DNA of 32,798 bases from JAZSQZ01 sp045538175 (GCA_045538175.1 JAZSQZ010000095.1:1-32798); one strand, 5' to 3'. Positions 13,801-19,839 are shown, counted from the first letter of the stretch. Program-made: numbers and translations. Notes: generated by a model not told the origin, from the sequence alone.

Positions 13801-16800
13801 TGCACCTTCGTAAACTGAAACGAAGAATGCCCAACTATCATCTCTTATAGAGAAAGTGATTGTTTCGCCCAAATATGTACCAACATATTTTACGATAGGA
13901 ACAACTTTAAATGTACCTACAGCGTGGCTAATAAATGTGCCATCTGTGTAAGATAAGCCGATGTATTCATCTGTATCAGGATCTCTATCAACACCCTTTA
14001 TTGTTGTGATTTCGTAATCTAAAGAATATGTTGTGATATCTTCTAGAGCTACGCCATTGTCAACAAAGTTTGGAAGTGGATAGAAAGAAACATCTTTTCT
14101 TACTTTGTATGCTGTAGAATTTGTTTTGTTGTCTACGAGTAAATCTTTTGATTTGCTAATATCTGAGAATATTTGAAGTTCATCAAAAGAATTGATTACG
14201 TTAACTGTTACTTCGCAGTATGCTGTGTAGTTAAGTTTTGCTCTAAATGTTAACTTAACAGTACCTGTTCTTTTAACGATAAATTTACCATCAGTTGTAA
14301 TTTCTAATGTTAAATCATCAGAACTTGTAACCAAGATATTTACACCGTTTAAGAAATCAGGTGTTGCTGATGCTTTCATAACATCTGCAATGTTGTAAAT
14401 ATTTTCAGTTGCATCTTCGCCTGAATATTCAATAATCAACAACCATTGTTCGCTGTTGTTTTTGTATCCAGCAAATTTATCTGAAACACCCATTGTTGCA
14501 GTTTGATAATTAGGGTTTGGTTCTTCGCCTGCACCTAAGTCAACTGTAACATTGTTATCATATTTTGAATCATCAACATTTACGCCGACATTGATTGCAC
14601 TTGGGACAATCTTGATAAATGGTCTATAAATACCCAATGCTGGTTGATAAATAAGAACCGGACAATAATATGTTGGACCAACTGAACTTACAATTTCGTT
14701 ATACAATGTGTAGTTTGTTGTAAAACCAACTGCTGCATAACTTGAATGTGTAATCCACTTAACACCTGTAGCTGAATATGAGTATACAGATGAGTTATCA
14801 ACATCAGTGAAGATTCCTTCAACGATTTCTTTTCCGTCATATTTTGCTTGGAAGTAATATGGAGCAACCATTGCATTACCAGAAGCGATGACGTTGTTTT
14901 TATCGTTCATATTAAGATTTAATGAACCGATATAGTAACCGTTTGAAACAGAGCCTGAGTTTTTACCAACAAGTGGAGCAACAACGCAACCACTGTTTGC
15001 ACCAGGAACTGAAATACGAAGTGTTGAATAAATACCACTTACTTCTGAGCCTGAAGAAACAACACCAATTACACCACCAACACCACTTGTAGGAGAACCT
15101 TCTCTAATGAAAATGTCACCATAAGTTGCATAACCATTTGTTTCAGCGTCAATAAAGCTTGCTGAATAAGCGTATGTAATTTTTGTGTTTTGGATAAAGC
15201 CTGCGATACCACCAACATTATCAATAGCATTGATTAAAGTTTCGTCTGTAACTTTAAGTGAATTTTGATATGTTTCAACTCTAACAAGTTCAAGTTCAGC
15301 ATCGTTTGCAATACCAACTACACCACCGACATTTTGTTCAGCCTTGATTTTTACAGAAGCCAATGTGTTTTTGATTTCTGGTGGGTTTGAATCTACGTGC
15401 TTTTTAAGTTCACCAGCAATACCACCAACATTGTTAAGACCTGTGATAAATCCGTCTGCTGAGCAGTTATAAATGCTACCCATTGAGAAACCAGCAATAC
15501 CACCAATAGCAGAACTAATGTTTGTGATTGTGCCAACTTGTGAAATATCTCCATAGTTGATATTTACAAGAGCATCTGTACCTTGACTTTGATATGTGAT
15601 TGCATAGTTTACATTGCCACCAACAAGATCTCTGTTTTCTTCAATGTAATTAAACAAACCATAGATACCATTGATTAAACCTGTGTTTGAACCAGCAATA
15701 CCACCGACATAGGCAACCCTACCATTGTCGTTTACAGTGATTGTACCTTTAATAGGGTTTGTTGAAACGCTTTCTTCGATTAAGAGTGAAGCACTTCCCC
15801 TTCTTGTAGGAACTATCTTATAATCTTCAAATTCTTCTGAAACATCTGTTAATTGATGTTCGGTTGAAGTATAACCTTCGTCAACGAAGTCAACTGTAGC
15901 AAAACCTTTGTGGTTTGCAAAGTTATAAATTACACCTTCGTTTGAACCAACTACACCACCAACATTAACTTCTCTGTTTGGAATATTTACCTTGAAGTTG
16001 TTGATTTCAACAGCGCAGTTCATAATCAAACCTACGCTTCTACCAGCGATTGTACCAATGTTTACTTTTGGAACAAGTCCTGGTTCTGCATCAGAAACAA
16101 GATTTTGATTAAGTAAAATTGTGTTTACAGTAAGTCTAAGGTTGAAAACGCCACCTCTTGTTCTTTCAACAAGATGAACTTCTCCACCTTCACCTGTAAT
16201 TTCTTCAACAAATGTTGTGATTTCTGCAAACAAACCAACATTTTCAGTTGTTGTTGAAGTGATGTTAAGATTTGTTATTGAGAAGTATGTACCACCCTTA
16301 ATGTTTACGTTATAGCCATTAAGTGTACCACTAAAGTTTTCGATAGGTTTCCAATTTGAAACTGAACCGATATTTATATCTCTACCTAAAACATAATGTT
16401 TTGTAGGTGCAAGAGCAATTTCTTGAAGTTGTTTTACAGTTTTGATTTGATAAGGATTATCAACTGTACCATCTGTAACTTGAATTAAAATTGTGATATA
16501 TGTGTCGCCTGTGCTAGGAGATTTCATACTATCTCTTGCAAATATTCTAAGATAGATATATCCACTACCTGTTCTGCTTGCTGTAAGGTTTCTTCCGTTT
16601 AAAGAAACAACATTGTTGTCTGTAACGAAAGCACCAAGATCTCCATCGTTATAAGCAAAGAATACAGGAACAAGATCTGTTACAAAAGCATTTGTTGGTT
16701 TATAAATCAAATCAAGAGTAAATGTTTCGCCTTGATACAAACTTAAGAAATATGTTGTTTCTTCTTCGTCTGCATAATCTTCAATGTTTACAGCGATTTC

Positions 16801-19617
16801 TTGAATTTGAATTGCTTTTAAAACAGTAACGGTACACATAAGTGGAATATTTGTACCAAATTCTTCTACGTTTACAATAATGAAAATTGTTTCTCTTTGA
16901 ATACTTGGATCAGCAAAAGTTGCTTGGAAACGGTTGTTGTAACCGTGTACGTGAGAAATTGTTCCGTTTTGGTTACCACTAAATGTGTAAGTAATTTTAC
17001 TTTCATCACCATAGATTGTTGCTGTGATTGGAGAAACTAAAACTGAAACTTCGAAAATTGATTGATCTTGATATTCATAACCCAAACTGTTGCTATCATA
17101 AACTGTGACATAGTAATTGTTTAATGTAACGTTTGTTGAAGGAATAAATACGTTTAACTCAAATTGTTCGAGCATATCAGAAGCTTTTTCCCATTGTAAG
17201 TAACCATCTACAATACTAAATTTGTAGTATGTTGCTACAACAGAAATTGTTGTTGTGCCTTCTGCAAGAGTTGTAATTTTTCCAACGTTGTTGATTGAAG
17301 CAACTGAACCATTTGAAGATTCGTACTCGTATGAGATTATACCACTTGCACCACTTTCCAAGTTTGTATAAACATTAAATGAGCCATTGACTTTTGCATA
17401 AACTTTGTTAAGTTTGCCATAGGCATCATTTTCTTTCTTTGTGATAACTTGGTTATTGTATGCTTCGTCAATTGTAATTGCAAGACCTACAGGTTGTTCA
17501 ACAACTTTAACATTTATTGTGATTGAGTAACCATTTCTTGCAGTAAATGTGATTTCTGTGCTACCCCTTGTCAAACCAACGATTGAGTATGCAGCAATTT
17601 GTACCATATCATAATCGTCATAAACAAAGTCAGGAGCAACGTCGCCTACAGGGATAAGTTGAACGACTGTATCATCAACGATGTCAATTTTTAAACCAGA
17701 AATATCTGCATTTAAGTTTGCAAACACGCTAAGCAAACTTCCGTCAACACTTGTTGCTTCAACACCATTGAATTTTCTAACTGTTAAGTATTTATATTCG
17801 TCACTAACACGGTGTTTTGAATCTACAAAGTTGCTGTTTGCATCAGTTGCAATCATTTCTTTAACACCATATTTTGTTTCAATAGTATAGGTAAATGTTT
17901 TTTCTAAAACTTTTGTGTCAATCAAGTCGCCATTGTTAAGTTGTAAAACGTTTTCTAAAACAGTTTTGAATTCAAACTTAAATTCTGCATTTGAAACATT
18001 GATTGCTTTGATATAGAAAATATCATTTTTGATTTTACTTAAGTCAAACAAGAAGTAAGAATCAACAATTGTTACACCATCAACTTCATCATAAACAATG
18101 ATTGGAGATAATGTTTGAATACTTCCTTCGTCATTGTAACCATACAACTTGAAGTTTCCTTCAGCGAACTTATCATCAACAGCAAATTTAATTCTTAATT
18201 GAACTTTTTTGTTGCTATCTAAAATTCCTGCTGTTGCACCGGTTGCAAGTCTTAATGAGAATTTTGAACCCCAATCAGAAGTTGTTGCACTGTTTTTGTA
18301 TTCGTCATAAATTGTTAATGTTTCGCCAGCTGCAACGTCTTGGTTGTCTTGGGTCATAATCAAGTTTGTTGGAACACCTGAAGATGTTACATCTAACTTT
18401 GTTTCGTTAAATGTGTATGAAATAGGGTTTGCTGTGCCTTCATATGTTACAACAATATTAAGTTTTGCTGTACCTGTAACACCACGGCTACGAATAACAA
18501 AGTTTTGATTTTGTGCAATCAAGTTGCCTGCTGGGTTGTTTTCAACACCTGAAGCACCTTCTTGGATATATACGATATTGTTATCGCCTTCGTCTAAAAC
18601 AACACAAGAAACTTTAACTGCTTGGCTTGTTAAAACTCTTACTGCTAAGGTTTCGTTATAATATTCGCCATACTCGTTATCGGTAGGGTCTGGTGTGCCT
18701 TTATCGTCAACAAGATACTTTTGGTCAATGTTTGAATACAAACTCATTGTTGTCTTGTTGAATTCGTCCTCACCAAGTGGGTGTCTAAAGATTGTTTGAT
18801 TGCTTACATAAGAAATATCTTCTAGAGCAATATCTTCAAAAACACTAATTGTTGTTTCGTAAGCAATTTCTTCTTCTGTGCCAACTTGCTTATAGTCTGA
18901 TGTAACTTTTACTTTAAGTGTACCAGCATAATTTTCTGCAAGCTCGCTAACCTTTAGCAAACCTGTTCTTGGATCAATTGTGATATATCCACTATCCATA
19001 AGGTTTGTCTTATCAACACCTTCGTAAGAAAGAATTTCATAAGTTACGCCTTTTTGGTTTGTTGAATATTTAATATCTCCATAGACTGATTTATCGATAT
19101 TGTAAGAAAGGTAATCATTAAGTTTTAGGGAATGAATTTTTGTAAGGGCAAGTCCGGTTGGAAGACTTACAGAATTTACAGGTAAGACAACCTTGATGTA
19201 AAGTTCTCTATACTTTGTGCTAGTTTCAGCAGAAGCGATTCTTAACACATAGTAAGCATCTCCTTCGGTTGGCTTAACACCTGTAATGGTTGCATAAGTA
19301 CCATCTGCTGTATTATAACTGTTTGTGATTGAAATTGCTTCAGGATCACTTGCAGAATAATTTATTGCAGTGTTGATATTCGACATACCACTTACAGCAG
19401 AAAGAATTTGAACTGACTCAGAATAGTATATCTCAACGTAATCTTTTTCTTCGCCGTTAATTTCTTTCTTGGTTAAGTTGATAGGGCCGGAATACGTGCT
19501 CTCGGTCTTCATCGTAAACGAAATCAAAAGACCGGCATACCTATCCGAAGTACACCCGACCATTACGCCAACAACAGCGATCAAGATTAAAGCAAAAAAT
19601 GACAATACTTTTTTCAT
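1..19617 (-). CDS. Giant GLUG-repeat surface lipoprotein (3' end outside window)
   Basis: The frame is open for 6,539 codons from ATG 19617 to the left edge, with no stop, so the C-terminus is not seen. The start is fixed by an AGGGGA-type ribosome site 8 nt upstream and by a lipoprotein signal peptide: MKK, a hydrophobic core, then lipobox MVGC with Cys22. After the signal come about 1,000 residues of beta-sandwich-like sequence, including Big_2-type stretches such as SSNGSVASINNVGKITTL near residue 780. Ladders of the GLUG motif (GG-[LIV]-[VIA]-G) then alternate with Ig-like or linker regions. Each ladder tends to be preceded by an entry block of the type F-x-G-x-x-x-G...I..L...GLF. GLUG motifs are known from large Gram-positive surface proteins and M26 IgA proteases, but I saw no HExxH-type protease domain here. 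The likely role is a lipid-anchored cell-surface adhesin or fibre (inference). The estimated mass of the visible part is about 0.7 MDa. It stands alone behind its own promoter, downstream of spoIIID. Confidence 0.93.
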   Translation of the reverse strand, partial: MKKVLSFFALILIAVVGVMVGCTSDRYAGLLISFTMKTESTYSGPINLTKKEINGEEKDYVEIYYSESVQILSAVSGMSNINTAINYSASDPEAISITNSYNTADGTYATITGVKPTEGDAYYVLRIASAETSTKYRELYIKVVLPVNSVSLPTGLALTKIHSLKLNDYLSYNIDKSVYGDIKYSTNQKGVTYEILSYEGVDKTNLMDSGYITIDPRTGLLKVSELAENYAGTLKVKVTSDYKQVGTEEEIAYETTISVFEDIALEDISYVSNQTIFRHPLGEDEFNKTTMSLYSNIDQKYLVDDKGTPDPTDNEYGEYYNETLAVRVLTSQAVKVSCVVLDEGDNNIVYIQEGASGVENNPAGNLIAQNQNFVIRSRGVTGTAKLNIVVTYEGTANPISYTFNETKLDVTSSGVPTNLIMTQDNQDVAAGETLTIYDEYKNSATTSDWGSKFSLRLATGATAGILDSNKKVQLRIKFAVDDKFAEGNFKLYGYNDEGSIQTLSPIIVYDEVDGVTIVDSYFLFDLSKIKNDIFYIKAINVSNAEFKFEFKTVLENVLQLNNGDLIDTKVLEKTFTYTIETKYGVKEMIATDANSNFVDSKHRVSDEYKYLTVRKFNGVEATSVDGSLLSVFANLNADISGLKIDIVDDTVVQLIPVGDVAPDFVYDDYDMVQIAAYSIVGLTRGSTEITFTARNGYSITINVKVVEQPVGLAITIDEAYNNQVITKKENDAYGKLNKVYAKVNGSFNVYTNLESGASGIISYEYESSNGSVASINNVGKITTLAEGTTTISVVATYYKFSIVDGYLQWEKASDMLEQFELNVFIPSTNVTLNNYYVTVYDSNSLGYEYQDQSIFEVSVLVSPITATIYGDESKITYTFSGNQNGTISHVHGYNNRFQATFADPSIQRETIFIIVNVEEFGTNIPLMCTVTVLKAIQIQEIAVNIEDYADEEETTYFLSLYQGETFTLDLIYKPTNAFVTDLVPVFFAYNDGDLGAFVTDNNVVSLNGRNLTASRTGSGYIYLRIFARDSMKSPSTGDTYITILIQVTDGTVDNPYQIKTVKQLQEIALAPTKHYVLGRDINIGSVSNWKPIENFSGTLNGYNVNIKGGTYFSITNLNITSTTTENVGLFAEITTFVEEITGEGGEVHLVERTRGGVFNLRLTVNTILLNQNLVSDAEPGLVPKVNIGTIAGRSVGLIMNCAVEINNFKVNIPNREVNVGGVVGSNEGVIYNFANHKGFATVDFVDEGYTSTEHQLTDVSEEFEDYKIVPTRRGSASLLIEESVSTNPIKGTITVNDNGRVAYVGGIAGSNTGLINGIYGLFNYIEENRDLVGGNVNYAITYQSQGTDALVNINYGDISQVGTITNISSAIGGIAGFSMGSIYNCSADGFITGLNNVGGIAGELKKHVDSNPPEIKNTLASVKIKAEQNVGGVVGIANDAELELVRVETYQNSLKVTDETLINAIDNVGGIAGFIQNTKITYAYSASFIDAETNGYATYGDIFIREGSPTSGVGGVIGVVSSGSEVSGIYSTLRISVPGANSGCVVAPLVGKNSGSVSNGYYIGSLNLNMNDKNNVIASGNAMVAPYYFQAKYDGKEIVEGIFTDVDNSSVYSYSATGVKWITHSSYAAVGFTTNYTLYNEIVSSVGPTYYCPVLIYQPALGIYRPFIKIVPSAINVGVNVDDSKYDNNVTVDLGAGEEPNPNYQTATMGVSDKFAGYKNNSEQWLLIIEYSGEDATENIYNIADVMKASATPDFLNGVNILVTSSDDLTLEITTDGKFIVKRTGTVKLTFRAKLNYTAYCEVTVNVINSFDELQIFSDISKSKDLLVDNKTNSTAYKVRKDVSFYPLPNFVDNGVALEDITTYSLDYEITTIKGVDRDPDTDEYIGLSYTDGTFISHAVGTFKVVPIVKYVGTYLGETITFSIRDDSWAFFVSVYEGAENIILGTNEKVEIAGYSVKEINVQIKTDNSADKIGKITFTDEDGTVYTAAKDADGKYTFTFKAAAGTDLPEDDEHYVPFEIKVKDGVLKDGLINSTIVLSVEDKYKNTQDVQKFILKVSPSSNSDLVATLPVNLIPQEVISLNASHYQYNEVVKGNETSSYSFSANPSNAVIPGNVGLFEIDLFPYYSGIESISISSSIDPSTGSKLTFGQLVRVTSTDVDGKNYFILSPRTTFLPDDTGIYLDKYSYIDSETAKIHIEEAAGGIKNYRIVDPLNPTVDIPRSQLQYQFDDGYTANAVGTGNAKLYVQTIAPSTLQDASSFNCYITVKYYGVNETSGELELKTRVYTHTLYIETLPQVYLSVKDREANVIAYTNEKTGGSTELGHDSVEFVASVSTGATVDSLEITDIKNSNGESKVSINFSDFAMIRDNALYLNTTENSKVAVGDIIVVTAQVTTTVESFISVQTASCEITVVDVVVKDVTVQGLNADHYMYLTVSTSKQLKVALTAYGTVQAVSGDSAIFGAEQIMSNSVTDAGTILYWQTQYQGNYINIDSTNVSASLPFYIAKNGFDYEGDYNISNIVVTGKTSSGIANLRFHAAYFYKEGKIVFYNPLEHETPTQLLECGKDFGIVVKVDSNDDNPTPVYSVGDLNSMDAGGNYILMSDIEIDSHTPINTEVATFDGNNHVITIKAFNYNPNLQTSTSAGSINLGLFDTVSASTTIKNVTVALPNDKTDEAKLQLSNYTTVNIGGIAGQNNGVIYNCDVITVDVFNNADPSTGLIKKNNYKKGNFSYTLNAITSPVVNGTEVTANVGLFVGINNGNITNSRVGRDEVTVVSTYDSTVASTSLLKNVAPITIMKVEGKANISGFVGTNAGTISTSFANNIQIQAIRAGKSKDVKTAGFVVNNSGYVYGSYAAGWEEAHEESESFLTGANVYVLNENTVTADDFSSTRKLGGGLFSNGSVAGFVYTNTGYVEDCYSNINISGNTLFACNKEEILATPNYDVVGNLFAGGFVLENEANSIIKTSYSNAKTDPTKTTHGIFVGVDAVSNVQNEGTVDGSYFLVETIESSVLNYSNQPASPLSDASTVDLGGADPELPTADANEFIQSTSFASFSFSAYEYNDLNGQNSSGVWAIKKYTTGFGYPELISANNIATSVRVINVAQTNEEMNVYYYNYVEGYEKGSINNPQIVTTASEFNNLFTDVINASTLINENISAKFTDNIRLVRNIDFTNVVLSSTAVEYTSLVDSLSIFDGNYMALTNIVLSDESSGNYAFGLFRTLNKVGFKCLTLSISDVSAANAIAVGGLAGIIVNSDINNINLVASNLDTSVSGVAGRVLGNNFVGGLAGIVVASETNIPHKIQNINSNLSVLAGHARDEETIMTLKSGVIWNKIVPPSQIEGSASTNNNLRLQYLPTNYYYAGGIAGAVDIKQASLDGVLDSVSDKNFSGIVVGSVVVSTPITANFGAIPSLQGQYVGGVAGFIGNETLLEDAGFIVSDDEMSNITSHLVAGGIVGQNYGVVSQCYVEYNDMTQKEANDDLVDYIGGETNVSWYKKDLFRGTPTYVGGIVGVNIGSSADTGYVKDCYSRVSVINEHATAIGGIVGATHIGLISNVYTTGTVIGDLTDPNASIGAILGKVLTDSETVFCAVTGSQAASYRISLQNIVALNCWDTTEFDDLYEYVYDDDHNVVAKIGALYGANTNEELIYIDALGSSAIYVQDYIIRDYTSPYVLDESYNISDIEEEDKIELYLGSSSNSLDLAGLYKYLFPAGQLKDECIIDANEYRALLSTTATEGVSTLRTTYFSQDHWKREVWSYADEYILPLLEYGFISDVVRIYTADDFVRELTKATVSNKLYVIMNDIDFKEYGGVTLKNFQINSFSGMLYGNTITYKVGPDTFTRKPILFNLNFNANNQALFASAVNASFANFGVVVQSYDVNSTSITTNKSAVLVAKGTNANINNINIYGSLGAKINTYAEIDRVKDNHPTDIGFITQGKSALYGTIDASPEFLRIFDSASAKEVLYVRSGAQFTKISGGAEGTTYDPIAITSTSEIKTNTLFFGGLVADGSSITVSSSSFNLGLNVDLTTNDVIGTSSIYVGGLAGNISGSIINSSVISNGMKLVGRPGTDYVATYIGGVAGNSQGRMTNAKLIASSGSITITIGTTSNKLKSTITGNFIGGVAGNVASYLTSNNATVGGVETVMTENIALSTFVDGKAYIGGLAGSNGYGASDVRYMFTTNSTHIAVTAAIDSELVVGGIFGNNTCTSIKQAYTNANIIINNETSATGESTILYVGGIIGKTVGGLTIDDAVVDGDKIEVKGRASVVVGIGSVIGYVNEGSNTAVVTLKNVVTSTDTILDPQDSIAVGGAVGSVPKLTAENLKVLGDITIKASTSSNLVYDSLNTSKYFFYVGGLAGRCDYEFSQGKAPYSTVVATTIRNYDMGHQADVKTGAIFGKGPTVLASNGDLVYYNEGITLAADYGNNAGMFYGNNVPQIVDETTQSVASLVAAPFRLTKAGETYSKHTKTFLYDEFFLKLLTTNYYSKFKQEYLSDFHSDATKFANTAALNNTYGSFSCLEFDSGSKLNPIEISQTSAEIAAGTAKNLNLTSDTYYLLTSDLIVSSTYDTSTKGWVLSCQGYGIYSKTTTSPSDIGYYCKIDSKYYYLDTPVFKTITEDSVVSGLITYAHISVSGASSATGAIAKENKGIVFSSGIKGVMTNNNSSGSLNAAVGGLVGKNLGTISDCFSMVEITARGTGAYVGGLVGENGSGTVRGQICNSFFTGSAYVSKETGQIAGGIAAESRDGFITNSYSIANLMPTTDATLTDDIKYKSELYPIASTKSTITNEYIRFFKAYYDQNAYIGSNVGEIIPTRPNTSGYGLPINTGKLEGSEIVKHLPGHWVSSNENWKNTYKASTKYTGDLDDIKLTSSWFNHGYAVKQFKNILVSKENVSKFLDLFYTGNGKAKEAGAAKTNSFIDKPFLVKHAGLLEIFVLNDHSTLTEKSYYIVNNDLYFDYYKGNTYWAESWDKKSIRFDGDFNGAGYTMYNMYSDYGLFRALGSSANVYDFKMENCYSQTGLIAGYVAGGDTTKVENVTILGNNYVYNNNLNDLSVGANIFEVIEENPFSYKNAAAGADGTVIVITQPVTKISIGEEDKDLKDMANSAGGLFGLIERGTFKNLNFAASTNLIVWAKEYAGGVAGYVKGGTIQDILFDKAASYRIYSSGISTNDELTSGGYAGGVVGYAYTNTDVTITKTTVPTNLIINAGYALGGIAGYMGNVDKITGKSLPNKGIITDVVSEATPKILSVLKMTAAGPDAAFPSVMSYKKHYVGGIAGILTSQNGEITVSESTSRTLFINELVNDVKTYILAEDYALYLGGIVGESNKGAVVNCCAGGTRTTAVGDGRIEVSIESGTMYVGGVVGRLNQGAVQVDNAAKQTVNLNIINCTANKVYAGGVVGYMANGNIKGAESIYVTNEKAVTVARVFGVGTEQIIEEGYAGGIVGYLSATLGPQNADVVIQYVKNKGGVKSAINAIGGLIGCVVSSGSSKELSISNSVVECEQIGDMIDLTNPSNINIAISHYVGGVVGKITTSSRDRNTIKDMSINSLIYGEIAGGIVGYAKNLQIENVKNTGKIYGVYSTNPTKEEGALDPYVAAGGIAGSITGVDITDAENNIITGAGETGVLGQGLYRERENENRKATVYVGGLVGLFETSCFKGTKAINSSSVKSENAEEDLGFAGGLIGYVTTSSDLFGKNTETYVNNASNSGSVTTDYFAGGVIGYVAGIGSGVQLWHVSNSGTITGNPENEMGAIGGIVGQVSANLTIATSVTNTGYVRNAYTTGGIVGKLEKGNISAVINTGVVSGVQNAGGIVGVNNATVGAEKGATTNEGKIELLTANSTAKIGGIIGYNTSKVTGKDATSRIVNKGAVVASYTTVVENDIGAVGGIIGYNQANISTKFLYVEKDNTITGLKYLLVDGSERSLASGSVITIHDKTGGAANERKPFNYVGGIIGYVAAKTVLNDCYNINGVVSGYAGTELVDVYAAGGIVGANMAEISLTGDAGQTLVDNTSVNGQYVGGVLGYAFGRVNINKVVLNPTIATDITAKYVGGVVGYVDDVKVDIGTTNIVSLYASSNKSIMGQNAGGIIGYSISTSNNVTIGNKEAAYVTVTNYSVSGVETAGGLMGYGIKAAINGMQATRVENGPPKKEFVIGAQTFKTNVSITPYTDGEGHAGGVVGYLEGGTINTIINEGQIYNNTQGTSTKQAVSIGGIAGTIGNKDEGTTVTITNCQNSGQVGSDKSSSLYTGGLVGYLNNGRISTSNADANFGVFNKGEVTANSKDAVSGEDTYVGGIIGYMSGSSTLGGAETFVKNEATVKGSNEATFSTYAGGLVGGMSTGTIGSTMKSVINIGGVESSTTAGGIVGIVANSSDDGSVVIYGNNGTTSNKTHTITGVVEAGGIIGKVDITFSSTSVSITGVNYTTITTSTSVNYAGGIIGWARSSDNTITLTGTTQNLGKIHPGTNTSPDSAAGGLVGFANNLIFDSTLTYANEAEVGTSSYMVAHVGGLVGVLTGEKSRVNGSNKGALYVNSSVAENTMGGLVGYIP
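5408..6080 (-). repeat. GLUG module 5 (short) of the giant protein
   Basis: The module is compact. A poorly conserved entry block is rich in Tyr (TYYLLTSDLIV and DSKYYYLDTPVF, residues about 4515-4600). Three GLUG cores follow, near 5615 (VGGLVGK), 5525 (VGGLVGE) and 5420 (AGGIAAE, with the last Gly replaced). A long non-repeat segment with several Trp residues links it to module 6. Confidence 0.68.
6558..8330 (-). repeat. GLUG module 4 of the giant protein
   Basis: The entry block near residues 3760-3880 contains TADDFVRELTKA, YVIMNDIDF, FSGMLYGNTITY and ALFASAVNAS. At least nine GLUG cores lie near 7618, 7505, 7395, 7265, 7145, 7035, 6920, 6705 and 6565, such as FGGLVAD, VGGLAGN, IGGVAGN, VGGIFGN, VGGIIGK and VGGLAGR. 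Spacing is about 110-140 nt. Confidence 0.8.
8990..10260 (-). repeat. GLUG module 3 of the giant protein
   Basis: The entry block near residues 3120-3240 contains RLVRNIDFTNV, IFDGNYMALTNI and FGLFRTL. GLUG cores follow near 9890, 9805 (weak), 9770, 9537, 9375, 9265, 9105 and 9000, for example VGGLAGI, AGGIAGA, VGGVAGF and VGGIVGV. A long tail with YLGSSSNSLDLAGLYKYLF and an SYADEYILPLLEYG closing block precedes module 4. Confidence 0.8.
10680..11940 (-). repeat. GLUG module 2 (degenerate copies)
   Basis: The entry block lies near residues 2565-2665, with YILMSDIEID, then FDGNNHVITI and LGLF. One canonical core follows near 11550 (IGGIAGQNNG). Looser variants come after it: GLFVGINNG near 11350, SGFVGTNAG near 11200, AGFVVNNSG near 11100, AGGFVLENEA near 10770 and GIFVGVD near 10690. 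The module keeps the G-x-I-x-x-S/C-Y strand that follows GLUG cores. A closing block with W-A-I-K-K and G-Y-P-E-L follows, near 10400. Confidence 0.7.
11950..15050 (-). other. Second Ig-like/linker region of the giant protein
   Basis: Residues about 1523-2556 have no GLUG core. A Big_2-like stretch is visible near residues 1745-1800 (TTDGKFIVKRTGTVKLTF, then an AxCEVTVNVIN strand). Further repeats of short beta strands with D/N/G turns follow, along with several V-T-V and I-x-V edges typical of Ig folds. I recognise no enzyme motif. The region probably separates GLUG module 1 from module 2. Confidence 0.55.
15060..16440 (-). repeat. GLUG module 1 of the giant protein
   Basis: Around residues 1056-1110 the entry block reads NPYQIKTVKQLQEIA...YVLGRDINI...W.PI..FSGTLNGYNVNI..., which is the usual opening of GLUG regions. 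Roughly eight GLUG cores follow, near 16050, 15958, 15705, 15500, 15420, 15325, 15210 and 15075. Typical copies read VGGIAGE, IGGIAGF and VGGVVGI, often followed by an I-x-N-C/S strand. The first of these cores is a weaker variant. The block then passes into a closing segment containing a PVLIYQPALG stretch. Confidence 0.82.
16440..19551 (-). other. N-terminal Ig-like (Big_2-type) region of the giant protein
   Basis: Residues 23 to about 1060 lack GLUG motifs and read as a series of beta-rich domains. Several segments follow the Big_2 pattern: a strand, then S-S/D-x-x-x-x-A-x-I, a G-x-I/V turn, G-x-x-x-I-T/S, and a last strand. Clear examples lie near residues 85-135, 690-725 and 765-800. Cysteines are rare. 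Such domains usually act as spacers or binding modules in surface proteins. Domain borders are by eye and may be off by tens of residues. Confidence 0.65.
19552..19617 (-). other. Lipoprotein signal peptide of the giant protein
   Basis: Residues 1 to 22 are a short basic n-region (MKK), a hydrophobic stretch (VLSFFALILIAVVGVM) and the lipobox M-V-G-C. Signal peptidase II would cleave before Cys22, which would then be lipidated. The following T-S-D-R is compatible with retention at the outer face of the membrane. In a Gram-positive cell this anchors the N-terminus in the membrane, so the rest of the protein must pass through the wall. Confidence 0.88.
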
Positions 19618-19625
19618 AATTCTTT

Positions 19626-19630
19626 CCCCT
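19626..19630 (-). promoter_or_regulatory. Ribosome binding site of the giant gene
   Basis: The minus strand reads AAAGGGGAAAGAATT before ATG 19617. The purine-rich AGGGG core ends 8 nt before the start codon, a normal spacing. It fixes the start in front of the lipoprotein signal peptide. Confidence 0.75.
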
Positions 19631-19684
19631 TTCTATTATGTCAAAATTCGTCTAAAAATATTATAATAAATTATTATATATTAT

Positions 19685-19714
19685 ATTATAATTATAATCG
19701 GCGTTTATTGTCAA
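19685..19714 (-). promoter_or_regulatory. Sigma-A-type promoter of the giant gene
   Basis: On the minus strand a perfect -35 TTGACA (19714-19709) is followed by 18 nt and a perfect -10 TATAAT (19690-19685). A second TATAAT overlaps upstream, but at only 12 nt spacing. Transcription would start near 19677, leaving a leader of about 60 nt. The site lies between the spoIIID terminator and the giant gene, so that gene has its own vegetative-type promoter. Confidence 0.72.
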
Positions 19715-19782
19715 TTAAATACAGCATAAAACCTAGAAAAAATAAGAAAAATGCGACCCCATTTTTGCCCCCTATTTAAAAC

Positions 19783-19836
19783 AAAAAAACAGGCGTTTTT
19801 TAATGGATTTTAGCCCCATTTTACACCTGTTTTTTC
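19783..19836 (-). terminator. Terminator downstream of spoIIID
   Basis: A 10-bp outer stem (AAAAAACAGG with CCTGTTTTTT) is followed inward by one mismatch, a further G-C pair and an inner AATGG/CCATT stem. On the minus strand the 3' arm ends in a T run. It begins a few bases after the spoIIID stop codon. The A/T arms are symmetrical, so it could also work on the other strand. Confidence 0.78.
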
Positions 19837-19839
19837 TTG

